Below are positions 1 through 8,322 of a stretch of DNA of 32,185 nt, piece after piece; within the stretch, counting starts at the first letter, position 1, and every line of letters starts with the position of its first letter. Source of the stretch: Microbacterium sp. 13-71-7 (lineage in GTDB: Bacteria; Actinomycetota; Actinomycetes; Actinomycetales; Microbacteriaceae); contig NZ_NCKN01000014.1 of assembly GCF_002257455.1 (NCBI RefSeq), forward strand, positions 1-32,185, given 5' to 3'. Made by a program: the position numbers and the translations under genes. The notes beneath the pieces are model-generated. The model was not told the DNA's origin and did not search any database. It saw nothing but the letters and a program-made list of their open reading frames with translations.

Positions 1-300
1 GGCGCCGGATCCGACGGCGTCCCGCGCGGCGGGCACGCCGAAGAGCATGACACCGGTCACGCCCGCCTCCGCCGCCTCGACGGCGGCACGACGGAGCGAG
101 TCGAGCGAGTGCTGCATGACGCCGGGCATGGATCCGATCGGCGCCGGATCCGTCAGACCCTCGCGGACGAACGCCGGCAGCACCAGATGGCGCGGCAGCA
201 GGTCCGTCTCGCGTGCCAGCGAGCGCACCGCCGCGGACTGCCGCAGCCGGCGCGGGCGGACGTCGGGGAAGCCGGCCGACGCGCCGAGTCCGCCGATCAC
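1..300 (-). CDS. hemB: Delta-aminolevulinic acid dehydratase (porphobilinogen synthase), N-terminal part
   Basis: This is the first 100 codons of HemB, which condenses two 5-aminolevulinate molecules into porphobilinogen in the cytoplasm; the gene runs off the left edge. The translation contains RPRRLRQSAAVRSLARE, LVLPAFVREG, SMPGVMQHSLDSLRRAA and GVMLFGVPAARDA, which are the conserved N-terminal blocks of HemB. The start is a GTG at 300-298 that shares GTGA with the hemD stop codon, so translation is probably coupled to hemD. The catalytic lysines and metal site lie outside the window. It is the last visible gene of the hemQ-hemC-hemD-hemB run. Confidence 0.93.
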   Translation of the reverse strand, partial: MIGGLGASAGFPDVRPRRLRQSAAVRSLARETDLLPRHLVLPAFVREGLTDPAPIGSMPGVMQHSLDSLRRAAVEAAEAGVTGVMLFGVPAARDAVGSGA

Positions 301-1097
301 GGGGCGAACTCGTCTGCCGCGTGCGGAAGCGTGAACTGCGAGACCGCGTCGATGAGCGCATCGACGGTCTGCTTGTCGGCGACCACCGTGATCGGAAGGC
401 CCGCCTTCTTGGCGTCCTTCGCGGTACGGGGGCCGATCGCGGCGAGCAACGTGGAATCGGGGATGTCCGGGAACTGCTCGCGCACCTGCTCCGCGACGGA
501 TCCACTCGTGACGAGGATCGCGTTGATCCGGCCGTTCTGCACGTCGCGCATGATCCGCTCGGTCACGGGGACGCCGACCGTGCGGTAGGCGACGACGCTG
601 GACACGTCGTGGCCCGCCTTGATCAGCGACTTGGTCAGCAGCGGCTTGGCGATCTCGCTGCGCAGCGTCAGGATCCGCTTCGGCTCCGGCTCCAGCGCGA
701 TGATCTGCCCCGCCATGCCCTCGGCGGAGTTGTCGTCCTCCGGGACGAGGTCGACGTGATAGCCGACCGCCGCGAGCGCCGCGGCCGTGGTCTCCCCCAC
801 GGCGGCGATCTTCGTGGAGGCGGGGATCTCGGCACGATGCGCGAAGAGCACGTCGACCGTGGTCGCGCTCGTGATGGTGAGCCAGTCGAACTCGCCGGCC
901 GAGAGCTTTGCGAGAGCCTCGTCGAGAGCCGCCTGGTCGTTGGTGGGCGCGAAGTTGATCAGGGGGGCCACGACGGGCACCGCTCCCTGCGCGCGCAGGC
1001 TGGCGGCGACGCCGTCGCCCCACGGTCCTCCGCGCGGCACGAGCACGCGCCAACCGGTCAACGGCTTGGCCTCTTGCTTCGATTCAGTCATCATCAT
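297..1097 (-). CDS. hemD: Uroporphyrinogen-III synthase
   Basis: HemD cyclises hydroxymethylbilane to uroporphyrinogen III while inverting ring D. The protein has 266 residues, normal for the family, which is poorly conserved. Recognisable parts are the N-terminal WRVLVPRGGPWGDGVAASL strand-loop-helix and the C-terminal block LLAAIGPRTAKDAKKAGLP, typical of the two-domain HemD fold. Identity rests largely on position, directly between hemC (5 bases upstream) and hemB (4-base overlap downstream). Three consecutive ATG codons (1097, 1094, 1091) could start it; no strong Shine-Dalgarno is visible, which fits translational coupling to hemC. Confidence 0.88.
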   Translation of the reverse strand: MMMTESKQEAKPLTGWRVLVPRGGPWGDGVAASLRAQGAVPVVAPLINFAPTNDQAALDEALAKLSAGEFDWLTITSATTVDVLFAHRAEIPASTKIAAVGETTAAALAAVGYHVDLVPEDDNSAEGMAGQIIALEPEPKRILTLRSEIAKPLLTKSLIKAGHDVSSVVAYRTVGVPVTERIMRDVQNGRINAILVTSGSVAEQVREQFPDIPDSTLLAAIGPRTAKDAKKAGLPITVVADKQTVDALIDAVSQFTLPHAADEFAP

Positions 1098-1102
1098 CGG
1101 GT

Positions 1103-2134
1103 TCAGGGGCGCGGAAGGAGGTCAGCCGCCCCACGTTCGAGCAGCCGACGGGCAACAGACAACCCGATCGCGCGGGATGCGCTGATCGGGTCTGCACCAT
1201 CGGCAGAGTCCGCACCGTTGCCACTGCCGTTGGGATGAATATACTCCTCGGCCGGTGCCCCCGCCTTCACGGAGTCTGGATGCAGCGGCTCCGTGACGTC
1301 GATCCCGATCCGCCAGCCGTCCTGCGGGGCGTAGACCACGGCCCGCACGCGCAGGTCGCCGTCGACGATCTCCGCGTGCGCGGCCATCGGCGCCTGACAG
1401 CCGGAGTCCAGCCCCTCCAGCACCGCACGCTCGGCCGTGACGGCGATGCGGGTGGCCTCGTCGTCGAGGGCCGCGAGCGCCGTGAGCAGCTCCGCTGGAG
1501 CGTCGGCGGTCGTCTCCACGGCGAGCGCGCCTTGTCCTGGTGCGGTCGGCCACTCGGCGAGCCCGAGCGGCTCCGCCTTCAGCCCCCCGAGCGGATCGCC
1601 GTCGAGCCTGCTGAGCCCGGCGGCGGCGAGGATCACGGCGTCGAGCTCGCCCGAGGCGACGCGCCGCAGCCGTGAGTCGACGTTGCCGCGTAGATCCGCC
1701 GTGTGCAGGCGCGGGTTGCGGACGTGCACCTGAGCGATGCGGCGCGGGGATCCGGTGCCGATCGAGGACCCGCCCTTGAGCTCGTGCAGGGGCGTGCCGT
1801 CGCGGGTGACCGCCACGTCGCGGGCGTCGGCGCGCGCCGGGATCGCGGCGATGACGAGGTCTTCCGGCACCTGGGTGGGCAGATCCTTGAGGGAGTGCAC
1901 CAGGATGTCGCACTCGCCCCGCCGCAGCGCATCGCGCAACGCGGTGGCGAACACGCCCTGCCCGCCGATCTCGCTGAGCGAGGCGCGGTTGGTGTCGCCC
2001 TCGCTCGTGATCGGGACGAGCTCGACCCGGCGGCCCGAGACCGCCTCGAGCGCCTTCGCCACGTGGCCGGACTGGGCCTGGGCCAGAGCGCTGCGGCGGG
2101 TGCCGAGGCGGATGACGTCGCCGGCAGAGGTCAC
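1103..2134 (-). CDS. hemC: Hydroxymethylbilane synthase (porphobilinogen deaminase)
   Basis: HemC polymerises four porphobilinogen units into hydroxymethylbilane using a covalently bound dipyrromethane cofactor. The 343-residue product shows LGTRRSALAQAQ at the N terminus, HSLKDLPT with the catalytic Asp84, TGSPRRIAQ, LRGNVDSRL and the cofactor-binding Cys246 in LDSGCQAPMAAHA. The start is the GTG at 2134, which overlaps the hemQ stop codon as GTGA and places the conserved RLGTRRS block at the expected distance. The C-terminal domain carries a low-complexity insert rich in Gly, Asn, Asp and Ser (about residues 300-317) before the final helix; it should not affect the active site. Confidence 0.95.
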   Translation of the reverse strand: MTSAGDVIRLGTRRSALAQAQSGHVAKALEAVSGRRVELVPITSEGDTNRASLSEIGGQGVFATALRDALRRGECDILVHSLKDLPTQVPEDLVIAAIPARADARDVAVTRDGTPLHELKGGSSIGTGSPRRIAQVHVRNPRLHTADLRGNVDSRLRRVASGELDAVILAAAGLSRLDGDPLGGLKAEPLGLAEWPTAPGQGALAVETTADAPAELLTALAALDDEATRIAVTAERAVLEGLDSGCQAPMAAHAEIVDGDLRVRAVVYAPQDGWRIGIDVTEPLHPDSVKAGAPAEEYIHPNGSGNGADSADGADPISASRAIGLSVARRLLERGAADLLPRP

Positions 2135-2835
2135 TGCAGGACCTCGGGGATCTCCTCGAGGCGCAGGCGGCGCCCGGTGTAGAAGGGCACCTCCTCCTTC
2201 ACGTAGCGGCGCGCGTCGGTGTAGCGCAGGTCGCGCATGAGGTCCACGAGCTCTGTCGGGTCGTCCGCCTCGAGCGGCAGCAGCCATTCGTAGTCGCCCA
2301 GCGCGAAGGCCGCGACCGTGTTGGCGATGACCCCGCGGAAGGCGGCGCCCTTGCGGCCGTGCTCGGCGAGCATGCGGCGGCGCTCGTCCTCCTCGATCAG
2401 GTACCACTCCGGGGTGCGCACGAACGGGTACAGGCAGAGCCAGTCCTTCGCCTCGACGCCGCGCAGGAAGCCGGGCACGTGCGCGCGGTTGAACTCCGCG
2501 TCGCGGTGCACGCCCATCACGTTCCAGGTCGGCAGCAGCGTGCGAAGGAGCTCGGTGCGGCGCAGGCGCCGCAGGGCCTTCTGCAGCTCCTCCGGGCTGG
2601 GGCCGTGCAGCCACACCATGAGATCGGCGTCGGCCTTGAGCCCGGAGACGTCGTAGAAGCCGCGGACGGAGATCCCCCCGTCCTCGATGAGCCGGACGAT
2701 GTCCTCCAGCTCGGTCGCGTCGGACTCGACCACGGGAGCGGAGGGGTCGCGGCGCCACACGGCCCAGAGGGTGAACCCCTGGGGCGAGACGTCGGAGTCG
2801 GCGGCGAGCACGGGCGTTTCTGCAGCTTCAGCCAT
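2131..2835 (-). CDS. hemQ: Coproheme decarboxylase (HemQ/ChdC, chlorite dismutase-like fold)
   Basis: HemQ oxidatively decarboxylates two propionates of coproheme III to give heme b, the last step of the coproporphyrin-dependent route of Gram-positive bacteria. The protein has 234 residues with duplicated ferredoxin-like domains. Visible motifs are FTLWAVWRRD, the block YPFVRTPEWY (Tyr136, the likely radical tyrosine) and MLAEHGRKG (His159, the likely proximal heme ligand). The start at 2835 matches family length and lies 6 bases after a CAGACT hexamer, so the mRNA may be leaderless; a GGAGGGGG stretch further upstream is too distant for an ideal ribosome site. It overlaps hemC by 4 bases. 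Confidence 0.94.
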   Translation of the reverse strand: MAEAAETPVLAADSDVSPQGFTLWAVWRRDPSAPVVESDATELEDIVRLIEDGGISVRGFYDVSGLKADADLMVWLHGPSPEELQKALRRLRRTELLRTLLPTWNVMGVHRDAEFNRAHVPGFLRGVEAKDWLCLYPFVRTPEWYLIEEDERRRMLAEHGRKGAAFRGVIANTVAAFALGDYEWLLPLEADDPTELVDLMRDLRYTDARRYVKEEVPFYTGRRLRLEEIPEVLQ

Positions 2836-2869
2836 GGATCCAGTCTGCCCCCTCCGGCTATGAGGTGCC

Positions 2870-2946
2870 GACCGCGAGACTCCAACTGGGCGACGAGACT
2901 GCGCACCTGACATGCAGTCTCGTCGCCCAGTTGGAGTCTCGCGGTC
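2870..2946. repeat. Perfect 33-bp inverted repeat (intergenic hairpin element)
   Basis: Arms 2870-2902 and 2914-2946 are exact reverse complements around an 11-base spacer. Each arm holds two direct copies of GAGACT 19 bases apart, so the element contains two direct and two inverted copies of that hexamer. It lies between the DUF3618 gene and hemQ, both on the minus strand. No T-run follows on either strand, so it is a strong hairpin but not a classical intrinsic terminator. Dispersed repeat, transcript-end hairpin and protein-binding site are all possible. Confidence 0.9.
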
Positions 2947-2977
2947 AGAAAGGAGGGCGGGACCGGGGGCAGCGCGC

Positions 2978-3017
2978 GGCGCGGGGTCAGCGCGGCGCGG
3001 GGCGCGGGGTCAGCGCG
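2978..3017. repeat. 17-bp direct repeat over the end of the DUF3618 gene
   Basis: The sequence GGCGCGGGGTCAGCGCG occurs at 2978-2994 and again at 3001-3017, a 23-base period. The second copy includes the stop codon of the DUF3618 gene, so the first looks like a small duplication of its 3' end. No function is suggested. Confidence 0.7.
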
Positions 3018-3285
3018 AGATGCTGCGGGCGACGGCCCAGACGATGCCGCCGACGACCGCGGCGACACCGACGGCCGCCGCCACGGCGCCGACCGGGTTG
3101 CGGCGCGCGAACGCGCGCAGCTTGACCTTGCCCTCGACGGTCGCCTTCTCGAGGCGGCGGGGCACGTTGCCCTTCTCCTCGATCGCGAGCAGCGCCGCCT
3201 TCAGCTCGGCACGCGCCGAGGCGACGGGATCCACGATCCCGTTCGGCACGGCCGTGCGCGGGATGTTCACCGGGTCAACGGCCAT
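3010..3285 (-). CDS. DUF3618-type small membrane-anchored protein
   Basis: A 91-residue protein with a Glu/Lys-rich helix, RAELKAALLAIEEKGNVPRRLEKA (partly coiled-coil-like), followed by a basic stretch and one transmembrane segment at about residues 64-86 rich in Gly, Ala and Val. This layout fits DUF3618, whose function is unknown. The start at 3285 has a good ribosome site (AAGGAG, 8 bases upstream) and lies inside the end of the holin-like gene (11-base overlap). It is the third of three co-oriented small envelope genes embedded in the heme cluster. Pairing of DUF3618 with holin-like and YtxH-like proteins is common in actinobacteria, as far as I recall, and suggests a shared envelope role. 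Confidence 0.75.
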   Translation of the reverse strand: MAVDPVNIPRTAVPNGIVDPVASARAELKAALLAIEEKGNVPRRLEKATVEGKVKLRAFARRNPVGAVAAAVGVAAVVGGIVWAVARSISR

Positions 3286-3679
3286 CGCCGGTCTCCTTCA
3301 CGATGCGGATGTCGGTGGCCACGGCCTGCGCGGGGTTCTCCCGGCGCAGGACCTTGCGGAACTTCAGGATCCCGAGCAGCGCGAACACGAGCACCGCGAG
3401 CAGCAGGATCCCGAACGTGATGATCGCGGAGAGCCACACCGGGAACCACGACGAGAGCCCGGCGATCGCGAACACGAGCACGACCGGCACGGTCCAGAAC
3501 AGGAAGAACAGCGCGACCAGGAACCAGACGCTGCCGATGCCGGCGTCCTTCGCGGTCCGCGAGATCCACGTCTTGGCCGCGTCGATCTCGGCCTTGACGA
3601 GGTTGCTGACCAGGTCGGGGAGGTCGCCGAGCAGCGTCAGCAGGCTGTCGTCGGCGCGATCCCGGAAATTGCCGGCCAT
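3275..3679 (-). CDS. Holin-like (PF07332-type) integral membrane protein
   Basis: A 134-residue protein. Residues 10-47 form an amphipathic helix starting DDSLLTLLGDLPDLVSNLVK, followed by two transmembrane segments at about 48-72 and 80-104 and a short basic and charged cytoplasmic tail. This is the pattern of the family annotated as phage holin family protein in actinobacteria, a chromosomal envelope family despite the name. The start at 3679 follows the stop of the YtxH-like gene by a single base, and its 3' end overlaps the DUF3618 gene, so the three are one transcription unit. No lysis or other phage gene is nearby, so a prophage function is unlikely. The actual role is unknown. Confidence 0.78.
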   Translation of the reverse strand: MAGNFRDRADDSLLTLLGDLPDLVSNLVKAEIDAAKTWISRTAKDAGIGSVWFLVALFFLFWTVPVVLVFAIAGLSSWFPVWLSAIITFGILLLAVLVFALLGILKFRKVLRRENPAQAVATDIRIVKETGDGR

Positions 3680-3680
3680 G

Positions 3681-4103
3681 TCAGGCGCCTGCGGTCGGCT
3701 TCTTCGGCGCGCTCTTCGCGCCCGACGCCGCGCGGGGCTTCGTCTTGCCCTCGGCGGCCGCGACGGTCGCCTCAGCGGCGGCGACGGTCTCCTCCGCGGC
3801 CTGCTTGACCTCGGCCGCGACCGTCTTGCCGCTCGCGATGGTGGAGTCCACGCGCTCGCCCGGCGTGCCGTCGGAGGTGGCGGCCTTGACGATCTTCACG
3901 GCACCGGTCCACAGCGCCTGCGGCACGGCGGCCGCCTGGGTCTTCGCGAAGTCCTGCACCTTGTGCACCTGCGCCTGCACCGGGTCGAGGTGCCAGACCT
4001 TGAGCCACTGCTTCTTGATCTGTTCGTAGCGCTCGCGTCCTGCGCGGGTGCCGAGCACGTATCCGACGCCGAGTCCGACGACGAGTCCGATCTTCCCCTT
4101 CAT
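3681..4103 (-). CDS. YtxH-like envelope protein with Ala/Lys-rich tail
   Basis: A 140-residue protein. A glycine-zipper-like hydrophobic segment at residues 4-20 (GLVVGLGVGYVLGTRAGRER) is followed by a helical region (RYEQIKKQWLKVWHLDP) and a long Ala/Glu/Lys-rich tail ending in a Pro/Lys low-complexity sequence. The N terminus resembles YtxH-type proteins; the tail resembles nucleic-acid- or polymer-binding tails, but no function can be assigned. The ATG at 4103 has a clear ribosome site (GTGAGGAG). It is first in the three-gene envelope unit, with a palindrome about 50 bases upstream. Confidence 0.7.
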   Translation of the reverse strand: MKGKIGLVVGLGVGYVLGTRAGRERYEQIKKQWLKVWHLDPVQAQVHKVQDFAKTQAAAVPQALWTGAVKIVKAATSDGTPGERVDSTIASGKTVAAEVKQAAEETVAAAEATVAAAEGKTKPRAASGAKSAPKKPTAGA

Positions 4104-4152
4104 GGGGTCTCCTCACGATTGCGGTCTCTGCGGACCTCCAGCGTAACCCTGT

Positions 4153-4168
4153 ATGCCGATTTCGGCAT
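4153..4168. promoter_or_regulatory. Palindrome upstream of the envelope gene unit, possible operator
   Basis: ATGCCGA (4153-4159) and TCGGCAT (4162-4168) are inverted around 2 bases, in AT-richer sequence 50-65 bases upstream of the YtxH-like start codon. Its position and low GC relative to its surroundings suggest a regulator site for that gene. I do not recognise the binding protein. Confidence 0.4.
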
Positions 4169-4211
4169 CTATCGTGCGGAAGGCGGCACGACGACGGCGA
4201 TCCCGGCGCCG

Positions 4212-5765
4212 TCAGTCCCAGAGGAGAGCGTGTCGGATCCGCTCCGCCTCGGCCTTCGCGTGCGGGACGACCTGCGCGAGACCCGTGCCGCTCAGCCACG
4301 CCCCGGTCGCGGCGACACCAGGCACGGCCGCGATCGCCGCCGCCGCCGCGGTGCGCCGCTCGGCCGCGCCGAGCACCGCGGAGGGCTGCGCCTGCACGAA
4401 CCGCGCCCTGTGGCTGCCGCGCAGCTGCGCGGGGCGAAGAGCGACGCCGAGGAGCGCCGACGCCTCGGCCAGCGCGAGCCTGCCCGCCGCCTCGTCGTCG
4501 AGGGCACCGGTCGCCGGGGCCTCCCCGGCCGAGCCGAAGGACACCCGCACGACCTGCCGGGATCCCGCCCTCTCGCGCAGCCAGGCCCACTTCGCACTGC
4601 TGTGCGTGAGGGCCTTCGCGATGTGGGATCCAGGAACCGTGAGCACGCCGGATCCGCGCGGGGCGGCGTCCAGCTCCGGGGCATCCAGGACGAGGGTGAC
4701 GATCTCGATGCGCGGGGAGGATCCCGCGGCGACCGCGGCGAGCTCCGGCACGTGGGGGGCGAGCAGCCGCCGCGCGGTCGCCTCGTCGGCGGCGACGATC
4801 ACGGCGTCGAAGCGGACCGGGGCGTCGGCCGCGTCCTCGGCGCCGCGCTCGATCGTCTCGGGCTCCGTCCCCGGCGCAGCAGCCGCCTGCGGCTCGGGAT
4901 CCGCGATTCGGACGGTCCAGCCGTCGGCGTCGCGCGAGAGCTCCTCGACCGGAGCACCGGTGCGCACCTCGGATCCGAGCAGCTCGATGCGGGCGATCAG
5001 CGCGTCGATCATGCCCGCCATGCCGCCCTCGAGCCCCTGCACCGCGGCGCCGGGAGCACGCCCGGAGCCGCCGGTGATCTCGGCGACCGCGCCGGAGAGC
5101 GAGCCGGCGCGGGTGAGGGCCGCGTTCAGGGTCGGCGCCGCCACGTCGACGTCGATGTCGTCGGGGTGCGCGGAGTACACGCCCGTGCTGACGGGGGCCA
5201 CGAGGCGATCGAGCACGCGGGCGCCCATGCGCCGGCGCACCAGACGGCCCAGGCTGTGGTCGTGGCCGATCGTGAGGGGCGGCAGCAGGCGGTCCAGCCA
5301 GGCGCGCCAGGTGCCGTTCCAGCCGATCACGCGGCGCACGTCCTCGGCGAAGGGGTTCGCCGGGATGCCGAGCAGGCCGCCCTGGGGCAGCGGGGCGGCG
5401 CCGCCGGGGATGCCCGCGACCCAGGCTCCTCCCGGCTCGGGCGAGACGACCCTGTGGTCGAGGCCGAGGTCGGAGAGCAACGCCCGCACGTGCCCGCCGC
5501 GCACGGCGAAGCTCTCGGCTCCGGCGTCGAAGACGAGTCCGTCCGCCTCGCCCGACCGCACGGCGCCGCCGGCTCGCTCCTGCGCCTCGAACACGGTCGC
5601 GTGCGCGCCGATCGCGGCGATCGACTCCGCCGCGACGAGTCCCGCGACGCCGCCGCCGATCACGGCCACGCGCAGGTGCGCCGCCTTCGCGGCGAGCTCA
5701 GGGGTGTGCGCCGGGTCGGCGGCGCGGCCCGGGTCGGGAACGCGCCCCGGATCCGGAGTGCTCAT
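4212..5765 (-). CDS. hemY: Coproporphyrinogen III oxidase / protoporphyrinogen oxidase family (HemY/CgoX)
   Basis: A FAD-dependent oxidase of 517 residues. The dinucleotide-binding motif [15 protein letters not shown] lies near residue 33 and is followed by the flavin-loop block ERAGGAVRS; the C-terminal FAD motif region ([19 protein letters not shown]) is present. Because hemQ is in the same cluster, the expected substrate is coproporphyrinogen III (oxidised to coproporphyrin III), not protoporphyrinogen; that is inferred from pathway logic. A low-complexity Pro/Ala/Glu insert of about 25 residues sits mid-protein ([14 protein letters not shown]), and the N terminus has a Pro/Asp-rich leader of about 28 residues. 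The start ATG overlaps the hemE stop as ATGA. Confidence 0.9.
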   Translation of the reverse strand: MSTPDPGRVPDPGRAADPAHTPELAAKAAHLRVAVIGGGVAGLVAAESIAAIGAHATVFEAQERAGGAVRSGEADGLVFDAGAESFAVRGGHVRALLSDLGLDHRVVSPEPGGAWVAGIPGGAAPLPQGGLLGIPANPFAEDVRRVIGWNGTWRAWLDRLLPPLTIGHDHSLGRLVRRRMGARVLDRLVAPVSTGVYSAHPDDIDVDVAAPTLNAALTRAGSLSGAVAEITGGSGRAPGAAVQGLEGGMAGMIDALIARIELLGSEVRTGAPVEELSRDADGWTVRIADPEPQAAAAPGTEPETIERGAEDAADAPVRFDAVIVAADEATARRLLAPHVPELAAVAAGSSPRIEIVTLVLDAPELDAAPRGSGVLTVPGSHIAKALTHSSAKWAWLRERAGSRQVVRVSFGSAGEAPATGALDDEAAGRLALAEASALLGVALRPAQLRGSHRARFVQAQPSAVLGAAERRTAAAAAIAAVPGVAATGAWLSGTGLAQVVPHAKAEAERIRHALLWD

Positions 5766-6820
5766 CTCGTCGCTCCGGAGGCGACCGACTCCGCGCCGAC
5801 CTCGTGCACGAGCTCGACGATGCGGGTGAGCGCCGAGGGGTCGGTCTCGGGCGGCACGCCGTGGCCGAGGTTCAGGATGTGGGCGCGGGCGGCAGTGCCC
5901 CGGCGCAGCACGTCGCGGACGTGCGCCTCGAGCACGGGCCAGGGAGCGGTGAGCAGCGCGGGGTCGATGTTGCCCTGCACGGTCACGTCGTCGCCGAGCA
6001 CCGCGACGGCCTCGTCGAGCGGCAGGCGCCAGTCGACACCGACCGCGTCGGCGCGCCCGTCCAGACGCATGTCGGCGAGGAACGGACCCGTGCCGACGCC
6101 GAAGTGGATGACCGGGGCGTCGATCCCGTCGACGGCGGCCGCCGAGTGCGGGGCGACGAAGGCCCGGTAGTCGGCGGGGCTGAGGGAGCCCGCCCAGGAG
6201 TCGAAGAGCTGCACCGCGCTCGCCCCGGCCGCGCGCTGCGCGTCGAGGAAGGTGCGGGAGATCCGCGCGAGCCAGCCCGCGAGCCGGTTCCACGAGTCCG
6301 GATCCGTGTGCATCATCGCCCTGGCCCGCAGGTGCTCCTTGGAGGGCCCGCCCTCGACGAGGTAGGCCGCGAGCGTGAACGGCGCTCCCGCGAAGCCGAT
6401 CAGCGGGGTAGTGTCGCCGAGCTCGGCGACGACGAGTCGCACGGCCTCGGCGATCTGCGTCGTGTCGAGGGATGCCGGGTCGATCGCGGTGATCCGGTCG
6501 ACATCGGCCGCGGTCCGCACGGGCGAGGCGAAGACCGGTCCGCGGCCCGGCTCGATCTCGACCTCGACGCCCGCGAGGCGCAGGGGCACGACGATGTCGC
6601 TGAAGAAGATGCCCGCGTCGACCTTGTGCCGTCGCACGGGCTGCAGGGTGATCTCCGCCGCGAGGTCGGGGGTGAGGCACGCGTCGAGCATCCGGGTGCC
6701 GACCCGCAGGTCGCGGTACTCGGGCAGCGAGCGGCCGGCCTGGCGCATGAACCACACGGGGGCGGTGTCGGGGCGGTCTCCGGCGAGGGCGCGCAGCAGC
6801 GGGGCGTCGTTGAGGGGCAT
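5762..6820 (-). CDS. hemE: Uroporphyrinogen decarboxylase
   Basis: HemE removes four carboxyl groups from uroporphyrinogen III to make coproporphyrinogen III. At 352 residues it has normal length. Signature elements are [16 protein letters not shown] (Arg26 and Arg30 contact the substrate), [11 protein letters not shown] with catalytic Asp75, [17 protein letters not shown], and the C-terminal [13 protein letters not shown]. The ATG at 6820 fits the family N terminus. It lies 6 bases after a GAGAAT hexamer and also has GGGGAG upstream, so either a leaderless or a ribosome-site start is possible. It heads the minus-strand heme run, is divergent from hemA and overlaps hemY by 4 bases. Confidence 0.95.
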   Translation of the reverse strand: MPLNDAPLLRALAGDRPDTAPVWFMRQAGRSLPEYRDLRVGTRMLDACLTPDLAAEITLQPVRRHKVDAGIFFSDIVVPLRLAGVEVEIEPGRGPVFASPVRTAADVDRITAIDPASLDTTQIAEAVRLVVAELGDTTPLIGFAGAPFTLAAYLVEGGPSKEHLRARAMMHTDPDSWNRLAGWLARISRTFLDAQRAAGASAVQLFDSWAGSLSPADYRAFVAPHSAAAVDGIDAPVIHFGVGTGPFLADMRLDGRADAVGVDWRLPLDEAVAVLGDDVTVQGNIDPALLTAPWPVLEAHVRDVLRRGTAARAHILNLGHGVPPETDPSALTRIVELVHEVGAESVASGATR

Positions 6821-6858
6821 GGGTCCATTCTCCCCGACCTCTGCTTTGCAGCGAATGG

Positions 6859-6879
6859 GGATCCGCCCGGGGCGGATCC
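6859..6879. promoter_or_regulatory. 21-bp perfect palindrome in the hemE-hemA divergent promoter region
   Basis: GGATCCGCCC (6859-6868) and GGGCGGATCC (6870-6879) are exact inverted arms around one base. It lies about 40 bases from the hemE start and 60 from hemA, where an operator for coordinated control could sit. The genome-wide richness of GGATCC suggested by this window weakens the case, since two chance copies would give much of the symmetry. Confidence 0.4.
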
Positions 6880-6925
6880 GTGTCGCCCTGCGACCGCACC
6901 CAGGATCCGCAAAGCGCACGAGGCG

Positions 6926-6931
6926 TAAACT
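6926..6931 (+). promoter_or_regulatory. -10 element of hemA, leaderless start
   Basis: TAAACT ends 6 bases before the GTG start of hemA at 6938, and there is no Shine-Dalgarno sequence between them. Transcription would begin at or next to the start codon. A matching -35 is not obvious. Confidence 0.6.
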
Positions 6932-6937
6932 CTCAGG

Positions 6938-8272
6938 GTGCTGCTCTGCGTCACGGCGAATCACAAGACCGCCCCTTTCGACCTCCTCGAACGACTCAGT
7001 CGCACCCCGGATGACCTGGCTGGATCCCTCTCCGAAGGATCCAAGGGCGCCGTCGTGCTCGCGACCTGCAACCGCTTCGAGGCCTATGTCGACGTCGACG
7101 GCACGGCCGATGAGAGCGACGTCGCCCGGATCCTGAACACTGTCTCGGAGCGCAGCGGCATCCCCGCCGACACCCTCAACGCCTCCTCCGCCGTGCATTC
7201 CGGCGCCAGGGTCGTTGAGCACCTCTTCGCGGTCGCGTCCGGACTCGAGTCCGTGGTGTCCGGCGAGGGCGAGATCGCCGGACAGGTGCGGCGCGCGCTC
7301 ACCTCGGCCCGCACGCACGGCACCACCTCCCCGGAGCTGGAGCGCCTGTTCCAGCGTGCGAGCGAGGCGCAGCGCAAGGTCAAGAACGACACCGCCCTCG
7401 GGCGTGCAGGGCGGTCGCTGGTACGTCTCGCCCTCGAGCTGGCCGACAGCCGCATCGCCGACTGGAGCGCCGCCCGCGTGCTGCTCGTCGGCACCGGCGC
7501 CTATGCCGCCGTGACCCTGGCGACGCTGCGCGAGCGCGGCGCCCACGACATCAGCGTGCACTCCCCCTCGGGGCGCGGCGCCGCGTTCGCCGCGAAGCAC
7601 GGCATCCGCGCGCTGCCCAAGGCGGAGTACGCCCGCGCCGCCGCGCACGCCTCGATCGTGATCACGTGCACGAGCGCCGAGCACCCCGTGCTCGATGCCG
7701 CGATCCTGCGCGAGGGCCGCGGGCCGGCGCTGACCGCGCTGCCGACGCCGGACGGTGCGGCCGTCGACTGCCCGATCCCCGGCCACGGCTTCTCCGCCGG
7801 CGCGACGCCGTCGCAGCTGATCGTCGACCTGGGCATGCCGCGCAACGTGGCGCCCGACGTCGCCGACGTCGAGGGCGTCGCCCTGCTCGATCTCGAGACC
7901 ATCCGCCTGCACGCGCCGCTCGAGGAGCTGCAGGCGACCGATGCCGCGCGCTCGATCGTGCGCGCCGCCGCGGCGACGTTCCACGAGGTCGGCGCCCGGG
8001 AGAGCGTGACCCCGGCGGTCGTCGCCCTGCGCGCGCACATCTTCGGACTGCTCGAGGCCGAGATCGACCGCGCCCGCAAGCGCGGCGACGACGGCGGACA
8101 GGTGGAGCAGGCCATGCGCCACCTCGCTGGCGTGCTGCTGCACACCCCGACCAGCCGCGCGCACGAGCTCGCAGCACAGGGACGCGGATCCGAGTTCATC
8201 GCCGCTGTCGAGACCCTCTACGGCCTCACCGCCGAGGTCGAGGCCCGGCGGGACGACGCCGCCACGGCCTGA
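6938..8272 (+). CDS. hemA: Glutamyl-tRNA reductase
   Basis: HemA reduces glutamyl-tRNA to glutamate-1-semialdehyde with NADPH, the committed step of heme synthesis by the C5 route. The protein has 444 residues. The N-terminal catalytic domain shows [14 protein letters not shown] with the nucleophile Cys44 and [21 protein letters not shown]. An NADPH-binding Rossmann segment follows ([17 protein letters not shown]), then the C-terminal dimerisation helices ([18 protein letters not shown]). The start is the GTG at 6938, giving the family N terminus [17 protein letters not shown] directly after a -10 element, so the mRNA is probably leaderless. It is divergent from hemE, and control at the shared upstream region is plausible. 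Confidence 0.95.
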   Translation: MLLCVTANHKTAPFDLLERLSRTPDDLAGSLSEGSKGAVVLATCNRFEAYVDVDGTADESDVARILNTVSERSGIPADTLNASSAVHSGARVVEHLFAVASGLESVVSGEGEIAGQVRRALTSARTHGTTSPELERLFQRASEAQRKVKNDTALGRAGRSLVRLALELADSRIADWSAARVLLVGTGAYAAVTLATLRERGAHDISVHSPSGRGAAFAAKHGIRALPKAEYARAAAHASIVITCTSAEHPVLDAAILREGRGPALTALPTPDGAAVDCPIPGHGFSAGATPSQLIVDLGMPRNVAPDVADVEGVALLDLETIRLHAPLEELQATDAARSIVRAAAATFHEVGARESVTPAVVALRAHIFGLLEAEIDRARKRGDDGGQVEQAMRHLAGVLLHTPTSRAHELAAQGRGSEFIAAVETLYGLTAEVEARRDDAATA

Positions 8273-8285
8273 CGTCGCACGCGGG

Positions 8286-8305
8286 GCGTGCCGGCGGCGG
8301 CACGC
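8286..8305. terminator. Perfect 8-bp stem, 4-base loop hairpin after hemA
   Basis: GCGTGCCG (8286-8293) pairs with CGGCACGC (8298-8305), beginning 14 bases after the hemA stop. No U-run follows, as is frequent in high-GC actinobacteria. It also lies just upstream of the -10 of arr, so a role in arr expression is possible. Confidence 0.55.
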
Positions 8306-8310
8306 GCGAT

Positions 8311-8316
8311 TAGCCT
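8311..8316 (+). promoter_or_regulatory. -10 element of arr, leaderless start
   Basis: TAGCCT is followed after exactly 6 bases by the GTG of arr, with no ribosome site in between, the same geometry as hemA. Confidence 0.6.
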
Positions 8317-8322
8317 GGGACG

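Noticed and set aside
2135..2758. Upstream extension of the hemC reading frame
   Set aside because: It lies inside hemQ in another frame and is Arg/Ala-rich; the GTG at 2134 gives the conserved HemC N terminus.
3275..3679. Holin-like gene as a sign of a prophage
   Set aside because: No other phage gene is nearby, and this family is chromosomal in actinobacteria.
3303..6170. A 955-codon plus-strand frame opposite the envelope genes and hemY
   Set aside because: Arg/Ala/Ser-rich shadow sequence without motifs; the minus-strand genes are clear.
6821..8164. Upstream extension of the hemE reading frame
   Set aside because: It runs antisense through hemA; the ATG at 6820 gives the normal HemE length.
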